From Acidimicrobiia bacterium (GTDB taxonomy: Bacteria; Actinomycetota; Acidimicrobiia; Acidimicrobiales; Ilumatobacteraceae): 16,805 bases of DNA. The DNA is taken from the NCBI GenBank assembly GCA_030425785.1, contig JAUHYJ010000012.1:1-16805 (forward strand), given 5' to 3'. The notes below the pieces were generated by a model that searched no databases, was not told the DNA's origin, and was given only the letters and a program-made list of their open reading frames with translations. The translations under genes and the position numbers were made by a program. This document shows, in pieces, positions 6,532 through 14,097 of the stretch (its first letter is position 1; every line of letters begins with the position of its first letter).

Positions 6532-7374
6532 TCACCCCGACTCGGAGATCGCCACGAGCCGGGCGAGGCGTTCGGCGACGAGCGCGTCGGTGCGGTCGCC
6601 TTCTGACTCGAGCGCTTCGCGCCACACCGCCCGGCCGACCATGAAGCCGTCACAGCCGGCGTCGACCGCCTCGGCGAACTGATCGGCGAATTCGTCGAAG
6701 CCGACGCCCCACGACAGCAACGCCCAGGGCGTGCCGGCGCAGGCGGCGTGCAGTTCGGCACACGCGCCGGCGCCGGGAAACGGCAGCTTGAGGACCATCG
6801 GGCCGAACGAACCGAGGCGGTCGGCCGCGCCCACGACCGCAGCCAGGCGCTCGCGAGGATCGGCGACGTCGAACGGCACCGGTTCGACGAACAGGGGCAG
6901 GCCCAGGTCGGCGCAGGCCTCGACCGAGCGCCGGACGAGCTGTTCCTGGCGACGGGCGAGTTCGGAGTCGTCGGGGCGATAGAGCACGAGCAACTTGGCG
7001 GCGTCGGCGCCGGATGCGGCGAGCTGGGTCGGGTCCCAGCCGTCGAGCCAGCGGTTGCCGAGCGACGGGTCGGCGTCGTAGCCCTGCGCCTCGAGCGCGC
7101 AGATCACGCCGACGCCGCGGGCGACCGTGCCGTCCGCGAACCGCGGCCACGTCCATTCCGGTTCGAGCATCACACCACTGCAGTACGGCGTCGCCGCGGC
7201 GAGCACCCGCCGCTTGAAGGCGCGGATGTCATCGACCGTCGCCGACGCACCGATGCGTTCGAGCTCGCGCTGGAGCGAATCCCGGTGATCGAGTGCGATC
7301 ACGTGGAACCGCCCCGCCGGCGTCGTCAACCGCTGGAGCCGGCGCCGAACGCCCGGTGCGGTCGGGGCGCTCAC
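6532..7374 (-). CDS. LacD/DUF2090-like class I aldolase, probable last step enzyme of inositol branch
   Basis: A 280-residue TIM-barrel protein of the LacD (tagatose-1,6-bisphosphate) / sulfofructosephosphate / DUF2090 aldolase group. Recognisable elements are VIALDHRDSLQRELE (25-39), VMLEPEWTWPRF (68-79), SGADAAKLLVLYRPDD (121-136, with K127), LFVEPVPFD (161-169), VLKLPFPG (194-201, with K196, the position expected for the Schiff-base Lys) and LLSWGVGFDEF (219-229). In many bacteria a DUF2090 aldolase domain is fused to the C-terminus of IolC; here it is a separate gene, so I infer it splits 2-deoxy-5-keto-gluconate 6-phosphate into dihydroxyacetone phosphate and malonate semialdehyde. The GTG start overlaps the iolB stop (GTGA), which favours 7374 over an upstream start at 7410. 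Its stop lies 3 nt from the convergent hydrolase stop. Confidence 0.82.
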   Translation of the reverse strand: MSAPTAPGVRRRLQRLTTPAGRFHVIALDHRDSLQRELERIGASATVDDIRAFKRRVLAAATPYCSGVMLEPEWTWPRFADGTVARGVGVICALEAQGYDADPSLGNRWLDGWDPTQLAASGADAAKLLVLYRPDDSELARRQEQLVRRSVEACADLGLPLFVEPVPFDVADPRERLAAVVGAADRLGSFGPMVLKLPFPGAGACAELHAACAGTPWALLSWGVGFDEFADQFAEAVDAGCDGFMVGRAVWREALESEGDRTDALVAERLARLVAISESG

Positions 7375-8231
7375 GGCGCGGCGTCGGGGTGCACGACGGG
7401 CAGCTCCCACTCGCCGGCACCCCAGTCCGACTCGATCCAGGTGTGGTCGCTGTGGAAGCAGGGTGGTGTCGCTCGCTCGTCACCGACCAGGTCGCCGGCG
7501 AGGTAGTTGAGGAAGTACATGTTCGACCCCGGGCAGGCGACCGACGAGTGGTAGCCGCCGGGGACGAGCGCGGCGTCACCGTCACCGCCGGTCACGACCT
7601 CGTCGTAGGCGGCGCCACCGTCACGGTCGTCGGAGAAGTTCCGGTGCATCCAGAACCCCTCGGGCCGATCGAGCCGGAAGTAGTACACCTCCTCGAGGTA
7701 CGGGCTGCCCTCACGTCCGTCGTGCCGGTGCGGCGGCCACCCCGACCAGGTGCCGCGCGGGACGTACACCTCGTACAGGATCAGCCGTTCCGCTTCGATC
7801 GGCGGCGCGAGCGTGTGGTTCACCTGCCGGAGCGCAGCACCGCCACCGCGCACCTCGGAGCGGATCCGGGACGGTTGGATCAGCCGTGCCGGGTAGCGAC
7901 CCTCCGCCGGTGCCGACCCGATCGCCAGCAGTGCGTCGGACACGGCCGTGATCTCGATCGGGGTGCCGGGCGGTGCGTAGCCGACCGGGGCCAGCTCGGT
8001 GAACACCGATGCCCGCGTGACGCGGTGGGTCGTGTCCCCGAGCCGGAGGTCGGCGGTGCCGGAGAGTGGCACCACGGCCGTCTCACGGTCGGCCTCGAGC
8101 ACCTCGGTCCGCTCGCCTGCGGCGAGCGCCACGACGCGGAAGGCGAGGAACCGCCATCCGGCCGACTCCGGTGTGACGACGACGCGATGACGTCCGTGGG
8201 CGGCAGCGCTGGTCGGTGACGGTTCGGTCAT
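7371..8231 (-). CDS. iolB: 5-deoxy-glucuronate isomerase
   Basis: A 286-residue bicupin of the IolB/KduI family, which isomerises 5-deoxy-glucuronate to 2-deoxy-5-keto-gluconate in myo-inositol catabolism. The C-terminal cupin has the metal-binding set SGWPPHRHDG (H168, H170), YLEEVYYFRL (E180/E181) and VPGGYHSSVACPG (H228), plus the family signature PEGFWMHRNFSDDR. Family length is 270-290, so it is complete. Its ATG overlaps the iolC stop (ATGA, 8228-8231) and its stop overlaps the aldolase GTG, giving a tightly coupled operon. Substrate comes from IolD, which is not in the window, and its product goes to IolC next door. Confidence 0.95.
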   Translation of the reverse strand: MTEPSPTSAAAHGRHRVVVTPESAGWRFLAFRVVALAAGERTEVLEADRETAVVPLSGTADLRLGDTTHRVTRASVFTELAPVGYAPPGTPIEITAVSDALLAIGSAPAEGRYPARLIQPSRIRSEVRGGGAALRQVNHTLAPPIEAERLILYEVYVPRGTWSGWPPHRHDGREGSPYLEEVYYFRLDRPEGFWMHRNFSDDRDGGAAYDEVVTGGDGDAALVPGGYHSSVACPGSNMYFLNYLAGDLVGDERATPPCFHSDHTWIESDWGAGEWELPVVHPDAAP

Positions 8232-9193
8232 GGCGTCGTGTCTCCTTCGCCCGCGGGCTCGCCGGCCGCAGCGGTCAGTTCGTCGAGGGTGGGCATGTCG
8301 TCGGCGCACCGCAGTCGCGACGCCACGATCGCACCAGCGACGTTGCCGAGTCGAACCGCCTCGACCGCTGACGCGCCGACCAGCAATCCGTGGCAGAACG
8401 CGCCACCGAACGCGTCGCCGGCACCGAGACCGCAGACCACCTCGACGGGATACGGCGGCACCAGGGTGCGACCGTCGGCGTCCGCGACGAAGACCCCGTC
8501 GGCGCCGAGCTTGACGACGACCGTGTCGACGCCCCGGTCGAGCAGGCGGTCGGCAGCGGTGTCGGGATCGTCGGCGCCGACCGCGATCCGGCACTCGTCG
8601 CGGTTGCCGATCACGATCGAGAACCGGTCGAGCATCTGATCGATCGCGGCTCGTCCGGTCGCCTCGTCGGGCCAGAAGTGCGGCCGCCAGTCGAGATCGA
8701 GCACGGTGTGTGGCCGGCCTCGCCGGCGATCGAGCGCCTCGCCGACGGCTGCTCGGCTCGTCGACCAGGCGAAGCGGGACGCCGGCACCCAGAAGATGGT
8801 CGCGTCCTCGATCGGCACGTCAGCGAGATCGCCGGCGGACAGGTGCACATCGGGTGCGTCGGGGTAGCGGTAGAAGATGATGTTCGGCGTCTCGACCGGG
8901 TCGAGCTCCGCGAACGCCAGCGGCGTCGGCAGCGTCGGGTGGGTCGAGACCCACGTCGTGTCGACACCGAAGCGGTGCTCGAGCGCATGGCGCACGTCGA
9001 GCCCGAACGCGTCGTCGCCCACCTTGGTGACGAAGGCGACCCGGTGGCCGAGCCGGGCGGCGGCGACGGCGACGTTCGCGGCCGTGCCACCGATCGACTT
9101 CTGGAGGCTCGTGACGCCCCACATCGGGCCGGGCTGTTCCGGGTACAGATCGACGCTGACGCGCCCGATCGTGATCAGCTCCGGCACCCCCAC
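8228..9193 (-). CDS. iolC: 5-dehydro-2-deoxygluconokinase (PfkB family)
   Basis: A 321-residue PfkB/ribokinase-family kinase that phosphorylates 2-deoxy-5-keto-gluconate in inositol catabolism. The N-terminus ELITIGRVSVDLYPEQPG is characteristic of IolC, PfkB signature 1 lies at 34-59 (IGGTAANVAVAAARLGHRV), and signature 2 is VCGLGAGDAFGGAFCHGLL (253-271) with catalytic D260 in GAGD. It lacks the C-terminal DUF2090 aldolase domain often fused to IolC; that activity is the separate gene two places downstream. The start is taken as GTG 9193 because a TAGGTT box ends 7 nt upstream, which fits a leaderless transcript; GTG 9187 is an alternative. First gene of the iolC-iolB-aldolase operon and divergent from the zinc-sensor gene. 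Confidence 0.93.
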   Translation of the reverse strand: MGVPELITIGRVSVDLYPEQPGPMWGVTSLQKSIGGTAANVAVAAARLGHRVAFVTKVGDDAFGLDVRHALEHRFGVDTTWVSTHPTLPTPLAFAELDPVETPNIIFYRYPDAPDVHLSAGDLADVPIEDATIFWVPASRFAWSTSRAAVGEALDRRRGRPHTVLDLDWRPHFWPDEATGRAAIDQMLDRFSIVIGNRDECRIAVGADDPDTAADRLLDRGVDTVVVKLGADGVFVADADGRTLVPPYPVEVVCGLGAGDAFGGAFCHGLLVGASAVEAVRLGNVAGAIVASRLRCADDMPTLDELTAAAGEPAGEGDTTP

Positions 9194-9200
9194 GGCGCCC

Positions 9201-9206
9201 AACCTA
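9201..9206 (-). promoter_or_regulatory. Candidate -10 box TAGGTT for the iol operon
   Basis: TAGGTT on the minus strand fits TANNNT and ends 7 nt before the iolC GTG, so the transcript would begin at the start codon. The hexamer one spacer upstream (GTGCCC) is a poor -35. No inositol-regulator (IolR-type) operator is obvious in the 102-bp divergent region. Confidence 0.45.
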
Positions 9207-9260
9207 GACCGCGCATCGCGATCGGGCACGTGCCGCACGCAGCCACTCGCACCTGGCTCG

Positions 9261-9288
9261 TTGCCGTCCGCCAATATCATGATATCTT
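9261..9288 (+). promoter_or_regulatory. Candidate arsR-czcD promoter TTGCCG-N16-TATCTT
   Basis: TTGCCG at 9261-9266 and TATCTT at 9283-9288 are separated by 16 nt. Transcription would start about 7 nt later, near the GTG at 9296, giving a leaderless mRNA for the sensor-exporter pair. The palindromic operator lies in the spacer and overlaps the -10. Confidence 0.5.
9274..9285. promoter_or_regulatory. 12-bp perfect palindrome, probable SmtB-type operator
   Basis: ATATCATGATAT reads the same on both strands. It is AT-rich in very GC-rich surroundings, lies 10 nt before the zinc-sensor start and overlaps its -10 box. ArsR/SmtB repressors bind AT-rich 12-2-12-like palindromes in just this position, so metal-relieved repression of the pair is likely. 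Confidence 0.65.
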
Positions 9289-9295
9289 CACAGAT

Positions 9296-9598
9296 GTGCA
9301 GGTATTGATCCCCACCGCCGGCAGCGACACCCTCGCCGACACGTTCAAGCTGCTCGGCGAGCCGACCCGGGTCCGGATCCTGCTCGCGCTCGACGCCGCC
9401 GACGAGCGCTGCGTCCACGAGCTCGCCGCCGACGTCGGCGCCAGCGAGACCAAGGTGTCACAGGCGTTGCGCCTGCTGCGCACGGCCGGCATCGTCACGA
9501 ACCGACGCGACGGCCGTCACGTCCACTACCGCCTCGACGACGAACACGTGAGAACGATCCTGCGGGCGGCGGCGGCACATCTCGAGGAGTGCTCGTGA
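9296..9598 (+). CDS. ArsR/SmtB-family zinc-responsive repressor
   Basis: A 100-residue winged-helix metal sensor. LLGEPTRVRILLAL (19-32), CVHELAADVGASETKVSQALRLLRTAGIV (39-67, helix-turn-helix) and NRRDGRHVHYRL (69-80, wing) follow the SmtB plan. The C-terminal helix has D82-x-H84-x10-H95-x2-E98, which matches exactly the alpha5 zinc-site spacing of SmtB (D104, H106, H117, E120). C39 corresponds to the conserved Cys of the alpha3N region. Zn(II) sensing is therefore the best call; Co or Cd response cannot be excluded. GTG 9296 is chosen because it follows the -10 box by 7 nt. Its TGA overlaps the exporter GTG (GTGA), so both proteins are made from one mRNA and repression should be released by excess zinc. 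Confidence 0.92.
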   Translation: MQVLIPTAGSDTLADTFKLLGEPTRVRILLALDAADERCVHELAADVGASETKVSQALRLLRTAGIVTNRRDGRHVHYRLDDEHVRTILRAAAAHLEECS

Positions 9599-10587
9599 GC
9601 GACCGACACGACCACCACCACGACGCCGACCACCACGACGCCGACCACCACGACGACCGACACAGCGACCGCCAGCACGATCACCAACACGGGCCGTCGC
9701 TGGCGCGAGCGGGTGAACGACACGTCCGGCCGCTCACGATCGCATTCGTCGTGATCGCGACCTTCTTCGTCGTCGAGGCGGTCGCCGGGTTCGCGACCGG
9801 TTCCCTCGCCCTGCTCTCCGACGCCGGGCACATGCTCACCGACGTGATCGGGCTCGGTATGGCGCTCGCGGCCATCCGGCTGGCGACACGATTCGAGCAA
9901 CGCGAGCAGGGACACCACACCTTCGGCGTGTACCGGCTCGAGATCCTCGCCGCCTTCGTCAACGCGCTGCTGCTGTTCGGCGTGGCCGGGTGGGTCCTGG
10001 TCGAAGCGGTGCGGCGGCTGTCGGGCGACCCGGAGGTCGACAGCGGCTCGATGCTGATCGTGGCGGCCGTCGGGCTGGCGGCGAACCTGGTGGCGTTCGG
10101 CCTACTGCGCGAGGGGGCCAAGGAGTCGCTCAACGTCGAAGGCGCGTACCTCGAGGTCGTCGCCGACACCCTCGGGTCGGTCGGCGTGATCCTCGCCGCC
10201 GTCGCCGTGCGGTGGTTCGGCTGGTGGTGGGCCGACCCCGTCGTCGGTGCCTTGATCGGGCTGTGGATCCTCCCCCGGACCCTGCGGCTCGGACGAAAGG
10301 CGGTCCGTGTGCTCCTGCAGGCCGCGCCGGCCGGGTTCGAGCTCGACCGCCTGCGCGCCGACCTGGCCTCGATCGACGGCGTCGTCGACGTCCACGATCT
10401 GCACGTCTGGACGCTGACCTCGGACATGGACGCGGCGTCTGCGCACCTGGTGGCAGCGACGGGCACCGACCACCACGCCGTGCTCGATGAGGCGCGGGCG
10501 ATCCTCTCCGAGCGGTACCGCGTCGATCACGGCACCTTTCAGGTCGAGCCCGACACGCACGAGGGCTGTCACGAGATCACCTGGTGA
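9595..10587 (+). CDS. czcD: Cation diffusion facilitator zinc/cobalt/cadmium exporter
   Basis: A 330-residue CDF transporter that exports divalent metal in exchange for protons at the inner membrane. A His/Asp-rich N-terminus (residues 4-32) precedes six predicted helices (about 45-68, 72-95, 115-140, 150-172, 185-206, 212-228). Helix 2 has the transport-site motif H79-x3-D83 in LLSDAGHMLTDVIG. Helix 5 has E187-x3-D191 in GAYLEVVADTLGSVG where Zn-type members usually have H-x3-D. The cytoplasmic C-terminal domain has VHDLHVWTLTSD and HLVA (H267, H270, H284), typical of metal binding. The start at GTG 9595 overlaps the sensor stop; GTG 9589 is an alternative adding two residues. It converges with pcrA. 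Confidence 0.93.
   Translation: MSDRHDHHHDADHHDADHHDDRHSDRQHDHQHGPSLARAGERHVRPLTIAFVVIATFFVVEAVAGFATGSLALLSDAGHMLTDVIGLGMALAAIRLATRFEQREQGHHTFGVYRLEILAAFVNALLLFGVAGWVLVEAVRRLSGDPEVDSGSMLIVAAVGLAANLVAFGLLREGAKESLNVEGAYLEVVADTLGSVGVILAAVAVRWFGWWWADPVVGALIGLWILPRTLRLGRKAVRVLLQAAPAGFELDRLRADLASIDGVVDVHDLHVWTLTSDMDAASAHLVAATGTDHHAVLDEARAILSERYRVDHGTFQVEPDTHEGCHEITW
9622..9651 (+). repeat. 15-bp tandem repeat coding for DADHH
   Basis: Two perfect in-frame copies of GACGCCGACCACCAC encode DADHH twice in the His-rich N-terminus of the exporter. Such tails in CDF proteins are thought to hold or buffer metal; the repeat makes length variation by slippage likely. Confidence 0.8.
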
Positions 10588-10592
10588 TCTCG
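10572..10592. terminator. 10-bp inverted repeat at the end of czcD, possible bidirectional terminator hairpin
   Basis: CGAGATCACC, one T, then GGTGATCTCG form a perfect 21-nt inverted repeat that contains the czcD stop codon. As RNA it can fold into an 8-bp stem with a 5-nt loop. It lies between convergent czcD and pcrA. There is no T run after it on either strand, so it is not a classic intrinsic terminator. Confidence 0.4.
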
Positions 10593-10614
10593 CGGCGCAC
10601 CGCGCCCGAGGGGG

Positions 10615-13074
10615 TCAGAGCTTCTTCAGCGGGGCCCAGGCGAGCGCGAGATGCTTCTGGCCGACGCCGGCGAAGTTGATGACCGCCTCGGCCTTGTCGC
10701 CGCTGCCGGAGATGTCGATGATCACGCCCTCGCCGAACGCCGGGTGCGCGACGTCGTCGCCGACCCGCAGACCGAGCTCTTGTGAGTTCGAGGGTGCCGG
10801 CGTGTTGCGCGACCGCATCGCCGACTCGACCACCCGGTCGCGGTGGGCGTCCTGCGCCTCGCGAGCGGCGGCCGGGTCGGCGCGTCGCCGCCGATAGGGC
10901 GGCGGGTCGCCGTCGTACGGCCGCTCGTCGCGATGGCGATAGCTCTGACGGCCGTACGTGCTGCGCCCGCTGACGTTGCCCTTCTGGTCGACCAGATCGT
11001 CGGGGATCTCGTCGAGGAACCGCGACGGCGGGTTGTACTGGGTGTTGCCGAACAGCATCCGGCTCCAGGCGTGCGAGATGAACAGCCGGCGCATCGCTCG
11101 GGTGATGCCCACGTAGGCGAGGCGCCGCTCCTCCTCCATCTCGTCGGGCTCGGTGAGCGCCCGGTTGTGCGGGAACACGCCCTCCTCGACGCCGACGATG
11201 AACACCGCCGGGAACTCGAGCCCCTTCGCGGAGTGGAGCGTCATCAGCACGACCTGGTCGTCGTCGTCCAGCTCGTCGGTGTCGGCCACGAGGCTGACCT
11301 GTTCGAGGAACTCCTCCATGACCGTGAACTCGCGGGCCGAGCCGACGAGTTCGCCGAGGTTCTCGATCCGGCCGTGGGCCTCGACCGTGTCCTCGGCCTC
11401 GAGCTCGGCGAGGTAGCCGGAGTCATCGAGGCACGCCTGCAGCAGGTCGCCGGGGCCGACGCCGTCGCTGTTCGCCATGTCGCCGAGCCGATCGACGAGT
11501 TCGACGAAGTTGGCGAGGCCGCGCCGGGCCGGCCCGCTGACGCCGGCGTCCTCGGCGTGGCGCATCGCCTCGGCGAACGGCAGGCCCATCTCGTTGGCGT
11601 AGTCGTCGAGCCGGCTGACGCTCGTGTCGCCGATGCCGCGTTTGGGCACGTTGAGGATCCGCTTGACCGACACTTCGTCGAGCGGGTTGAGCGCAGCCCG
11701 TAGGTAGGCCATCGCGTCCTTGATCTCGCGGCGGTCGTAGAAGCGGGTGCCGCCGACGACCTTGTACGGCACACCCATCCGCATGAACGCTTCTTCGATG
11801 ACGCGCGCCTGGGCGTTGGTGCGGTAGAGCACCGCCATCTCGCGCCAATTCATCGCGTCGTCGCGGTGCAGCTGCTGGGCGGTGCCGGCGACCCACATCG
11901 CCTCGTCGCCCTCGTCCTCCGCGTGATATCGGACGATGCGGTCGCCACCACCGACGTCGGTCCAGAGGCTCTTCGGCTTGCGTTCGACGTTGTGGTCGAT
12001 CACCGCGTTGGCCGCGTCGAGGATCGTCTGCGTCGACCGGTAGTTCTGGTCGAGCACGATCGTCGTGACGCCCTGACCGGAGCTGTCGAACGCGTCCTCG
12101 AACTGCAGGATGTTCCGGAAGTCGGCGCCGCGGAACTTGTAGACACTTTGATCGGTGTCGCCCACCACGGTGACCTGGCCGTGTTCGCCGGCGAGCAGCA
12201 GGACGATCTCGTTCTGGGCCTGGTTCGTGTCCTGGTACTCGTCGACCAGGACGTGCCGGAACCGCTGCCGGTAGTGGTCGAGCACGTCGGGGTGCTCGCG
12301 GAACAGCCGGACGACGTTGCCGAGCAGGTCGTCGAAGTCCATCGCGCCGGCTTTGAGCAGGCGGGCCTGGTACTCGGCGAACACGTCCGCGTGCTTGCGG
12401 TCGAAGATGTTCTGCGCCTCGTCGCGCACCTGGTCGGGCGTCTTCAGCTCGTTCTTCCAGAGCGAGATCAGCCCGTGCACGCCCCGCGGCGTGAAGCGCT
12501 TCGCATCGAGCTGCAGGTCGCGGATGCAGTAGCCGGTCAGCCGCACGGCGTCGGCCTGGTCGTAGATCGAGAACGTGCGGGGGTACCCGATCGCCTCACC
12601 GTCGCGCCGCAAGATGCGGACGCACGCGGAGTGGAACGTCGACACCCACATCGTGCGGACCACCGGGCCGACCAGCTCGCCGACGCGCTCGCGCATCTCG
12701 GCGGCCGCCTTGTTGGTGAAGGTGATCGCCAGGATCTCGGACGGACGCACGCCCTGATCGATCAGGTGGGCGATGCGATGGGTGAGCACCCGCGTCTTGC
12801 CGGACCCGGCGCCCGCCACCACCAGGAGCGGCCCGTCGGCGTGCACGACCGCATCGAGCTGGTCGGGGTTGAGCCCCTCGGTGAACGGCGACGGCAGCCG
12901 GGAGCCGTCGTCGAACGGCCGGTCGTCGAGCTCGATCTGACCGGTCGGATCGTCGGCGTCGGAGTGCGCGAGCGTCTCGGCCGGGTGCGGGATGTCACCG
13001 GTCGGGTCGGCAGACGGCGCGGCGGGGGGTTCCGCGTCCGGGTGGTCCGAGAAGAGCGAGGGCGTGTCCGACAT
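10615..13074 (-). CDS. pcrA: ATP-dependent DNA helicase PcrA/UvrD (superfamily 1)
   Basis: An 819-residue 3'-5' SF1A helicase acting in nucleotide excision repair, mismatch repair and removal of proteins from DNA. The Q motif LNPDQLDAV (68-76), Walker A AGAGSGKT (87-94), motif Ia ITFTNKAAAEM, motif II VDEYQDTNQAQNE, motif III VVGDTDQSVYKFRGA, motif IV DQNYRSTQTIL, motif V LMTLHSAKGLEFPAVFIVG and motif VI EERRLAYVGITRA are all present and in order. The end (HPAFGEGVIIDISG to HLALAWAPLKKL) is the PcrA Tudor-like RNA polymerase-binding domain. An acidic, Pro-rich N-terminal extension of about 65 residues precedes the helicase core. The start ATG 13074 is 9 nt from a TAGGAT box. It is a single gene, convergent with czcD, with no sign of damage. 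Confidence 0.97.
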   Translation of the reverse strand: MSDTPSLFSDHPDAEPPAAPSADPTGDIPHPAETLAHSDADDPTGQIELDDRPFDDGSRLPSPFTEGLNPDQLDAVVHADGPLLVVAGAGSGKTRVLTHRIAHLIDQGVRPSEILAITFTNKAAAEMRERVGELVGPVVRTMWVSTFHSACVRILRRDGEAIGYPRTFSIYDQADAVRLTGYCIRDLQLDAKRFTPRGVHGLISLWKNELKTPDQVRDEAQNIFDRKHADVFAEYQARLLKAGAMDFDDLLGNVVRLFREHPDVLDHYRQRFRHVLVDEYQDTNQAQNEIVLLLAGEHGQVTVVGDTDQSVYKFRGADFRNILQFEDAFDSSGQGVTTIVLDQNYRSTQTILDAANAVIDHNVERKPKSLWTDVGGGDRIVRYHAEDEGDEAMWVAGTAQQLHRDDAMNWREMAVLYRTNAQARVIEEAFMRMGVPYKVVGGTRFYDRREIKDAMAYLRAALNPLDEVSVKRILNVPKRGIGDTSVSRLDDYANEMGLPFAEAMRHAEDAGVSGPARRGLANFVELVDRLGDMANSDGVGPGDLLQACLDDSGYLAELEAEDTVEAHGRIENLGELVGSAREFTVMEEFLEQVSLVADTDELDDDDQVVLMTLHSAKGLEFPAVFIVGVEEGVFPHNRALTEPDEMEEERRLAYVGITRAMRRLFISHAWSRMLFGNTQYNPPSRFLDEIPDDLVDQKGNVSGRSTYGRQSYRHRDERPYDGDPPPYRRRRADPAAAREAQDAHRDRVVESAMRSRNTPAPSNSQELGLRVGDDVAHPAFGEGVIIDISGSGDKAEAVINFAGVGQKHLALAWAPLKKL

Positions 13075-13083
13075 GACGAGCCC

Positions 13084-13089
13084 ATCCTA
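13084..13089 (-). promoter_or_regulatory. Candidate -10 box TAGGAT for pcrA
   Basis: TAGGAT on the minus strand ends 9 nt before the pcrA ATG in the 51-bp spacer behind the LLM oxidoreductase gene. It would give a leader of only 0-3 nt. No -35 is convincing, and no LexA-type box is visible. Confidence 0.4.
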
Positions 13090-13125
13090 GGGACGGGGTG
13101 GACGCGCCTCGGTTCGTCGTGCGTC

Positions 13126-14097
13126 TCAGCGGCCGGCCAGGCGGGCGACGGCGGCCATCTGTTCCCACGCCAGATCGAGCGACGGGCCGGGGAACACGTT
13201 GATGCTGCCGACGCCGGCGGCCTCCAGCGCGGCGACGTGCGCGAGCGCGTCGTCCCACGTACCGATCGCACCGATCTCACGCCACTGGTCGGCGGGCATG
13301 TCGTGCAGCGCCGTGTGGCCGCCGTCGACGACGCGAGCGTGCAGTTCGTCGAAGAACGGCAGCACCGTGAGCGACGGTCGCCGTTCGAGCACCAGGCCCG
13401 CCACGAACTCGCTCATCCAGCCGTACGCCTCGCGCCGGTCGTCGGACACGGCCATCATCGTGAACGTCACGAGCCGGAACCCGTCCGGGTCGCCGGCCTG
13501 TTCACGCGCCCAGCGCACGTATGTCGGCCCGGCACCCTCGACGAGGATCACACCGTCGGCGACCCGCCCGGCCAACGCCATCGACCTGGCCTGCTGCACA
13601 CCCGCCAACACCGGCGGCACGACCGAAGGTGGCTGTTCGAGCCGCACCCCGTCGAGGTGCACGTAGGTCCCGTCGAAGGTGACGTGCTCACCGGCGAGCA
13701 ACCGCCGCACGTTCGAGATGGTCTCGTCGAGCGCGGTCAGCGGCGACGCCGGGCGGACGCCCATCTGCCCCATCCACTCCTGCACGCCGTGACCGATCCC
13801 CGGCACGACCCGGCCGGGGGCGAGGTTGGCGAGCGTGGCGATCTCCATCGCCGTGAACGCCGCCGTGCGCGCCACGGCCGGCATCACGCCCAACCCGACC
13901 GTGATCCGCTCGGTCGACGCCAGCGCCGTCGCCGCGAGGCTCACCGCCGTCGTGAAGAAGCAGTCCTCGATCAGCCAGAGCTGCTCGATGCCGGCTGCCT
14001 CGACACGGCGTGCGTACTCGCCGATCGCTCCGGCCGGGAACGCCCGATCGAACACCATCCCGATCTGCGCCCGCGGGCTCGATCCGTGCTCGCTCAT
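13126..14097 (-). CDS. LLM-class (luciferase-like, probably F420-dependent) oxidoreductase
   Basis: A 323-residue bacterial-luciferase-fold TIM barrel. Typical elements are the N-terminal strand IGMVFDRAFPAGAIGEYARRVEAAGIEQLWLIED, TERITVGLGVMPAVARTAAFTAMEIATLANLAPGRVVPGIGHGVQEWMGQMG in the cofactor-binding half, and the PVLAGVQQARSMALAGRVADGVIL stretch that precedes the phosphate-binding part. The end (IGTWDDALAHVAALEAAGVGSINVFPG) is the usual closing segment. In actinobacteria this class mostly uses coenzyme F420, though FMN-dependent members exist, and the substrate cannot be told. GAGAGG about 8 nt upstream supports ATG 14097. It lies 157 nt downstream of the P450 gene on the same strand, so a shared pathway is possible but not shown. 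Confidence 0.88.
   Translation of the reverse strand: MSEHGSSPRAQIGMVFDRAFPAGAIGEYARRVEAAGIEQLWLIEDCFFTTAVSLAATALASTERITVGLGVMPAVARTAAFTAMEIATLANLAPGRVVPGIGHGVQEWMGQMGVRPASPLTALDETISNVRRLLAGEHVTFDGTYVHLDGVRLEQPPSVVPPVLAGVQQARSMALAGRVADGVILVEGAGPTYVRWAREQAGDPDGFRLVTFTMMAVSDDRREAYGWMSEFVAGLVLERRPSLTVLPFFDELHARVVDGGHTALHDMPADQWREIGAIGTWDDALAHVAALEAAGVGSINVFPGPSLDLAWEQMAAVARLAGR

Noticed and set aside
7374..7410. Earlier start for the aldolase
   Set aside because: The added residues are Arg-rich and overlap iolB. The GTGA overlap at 7371-7374 is the simpler start.
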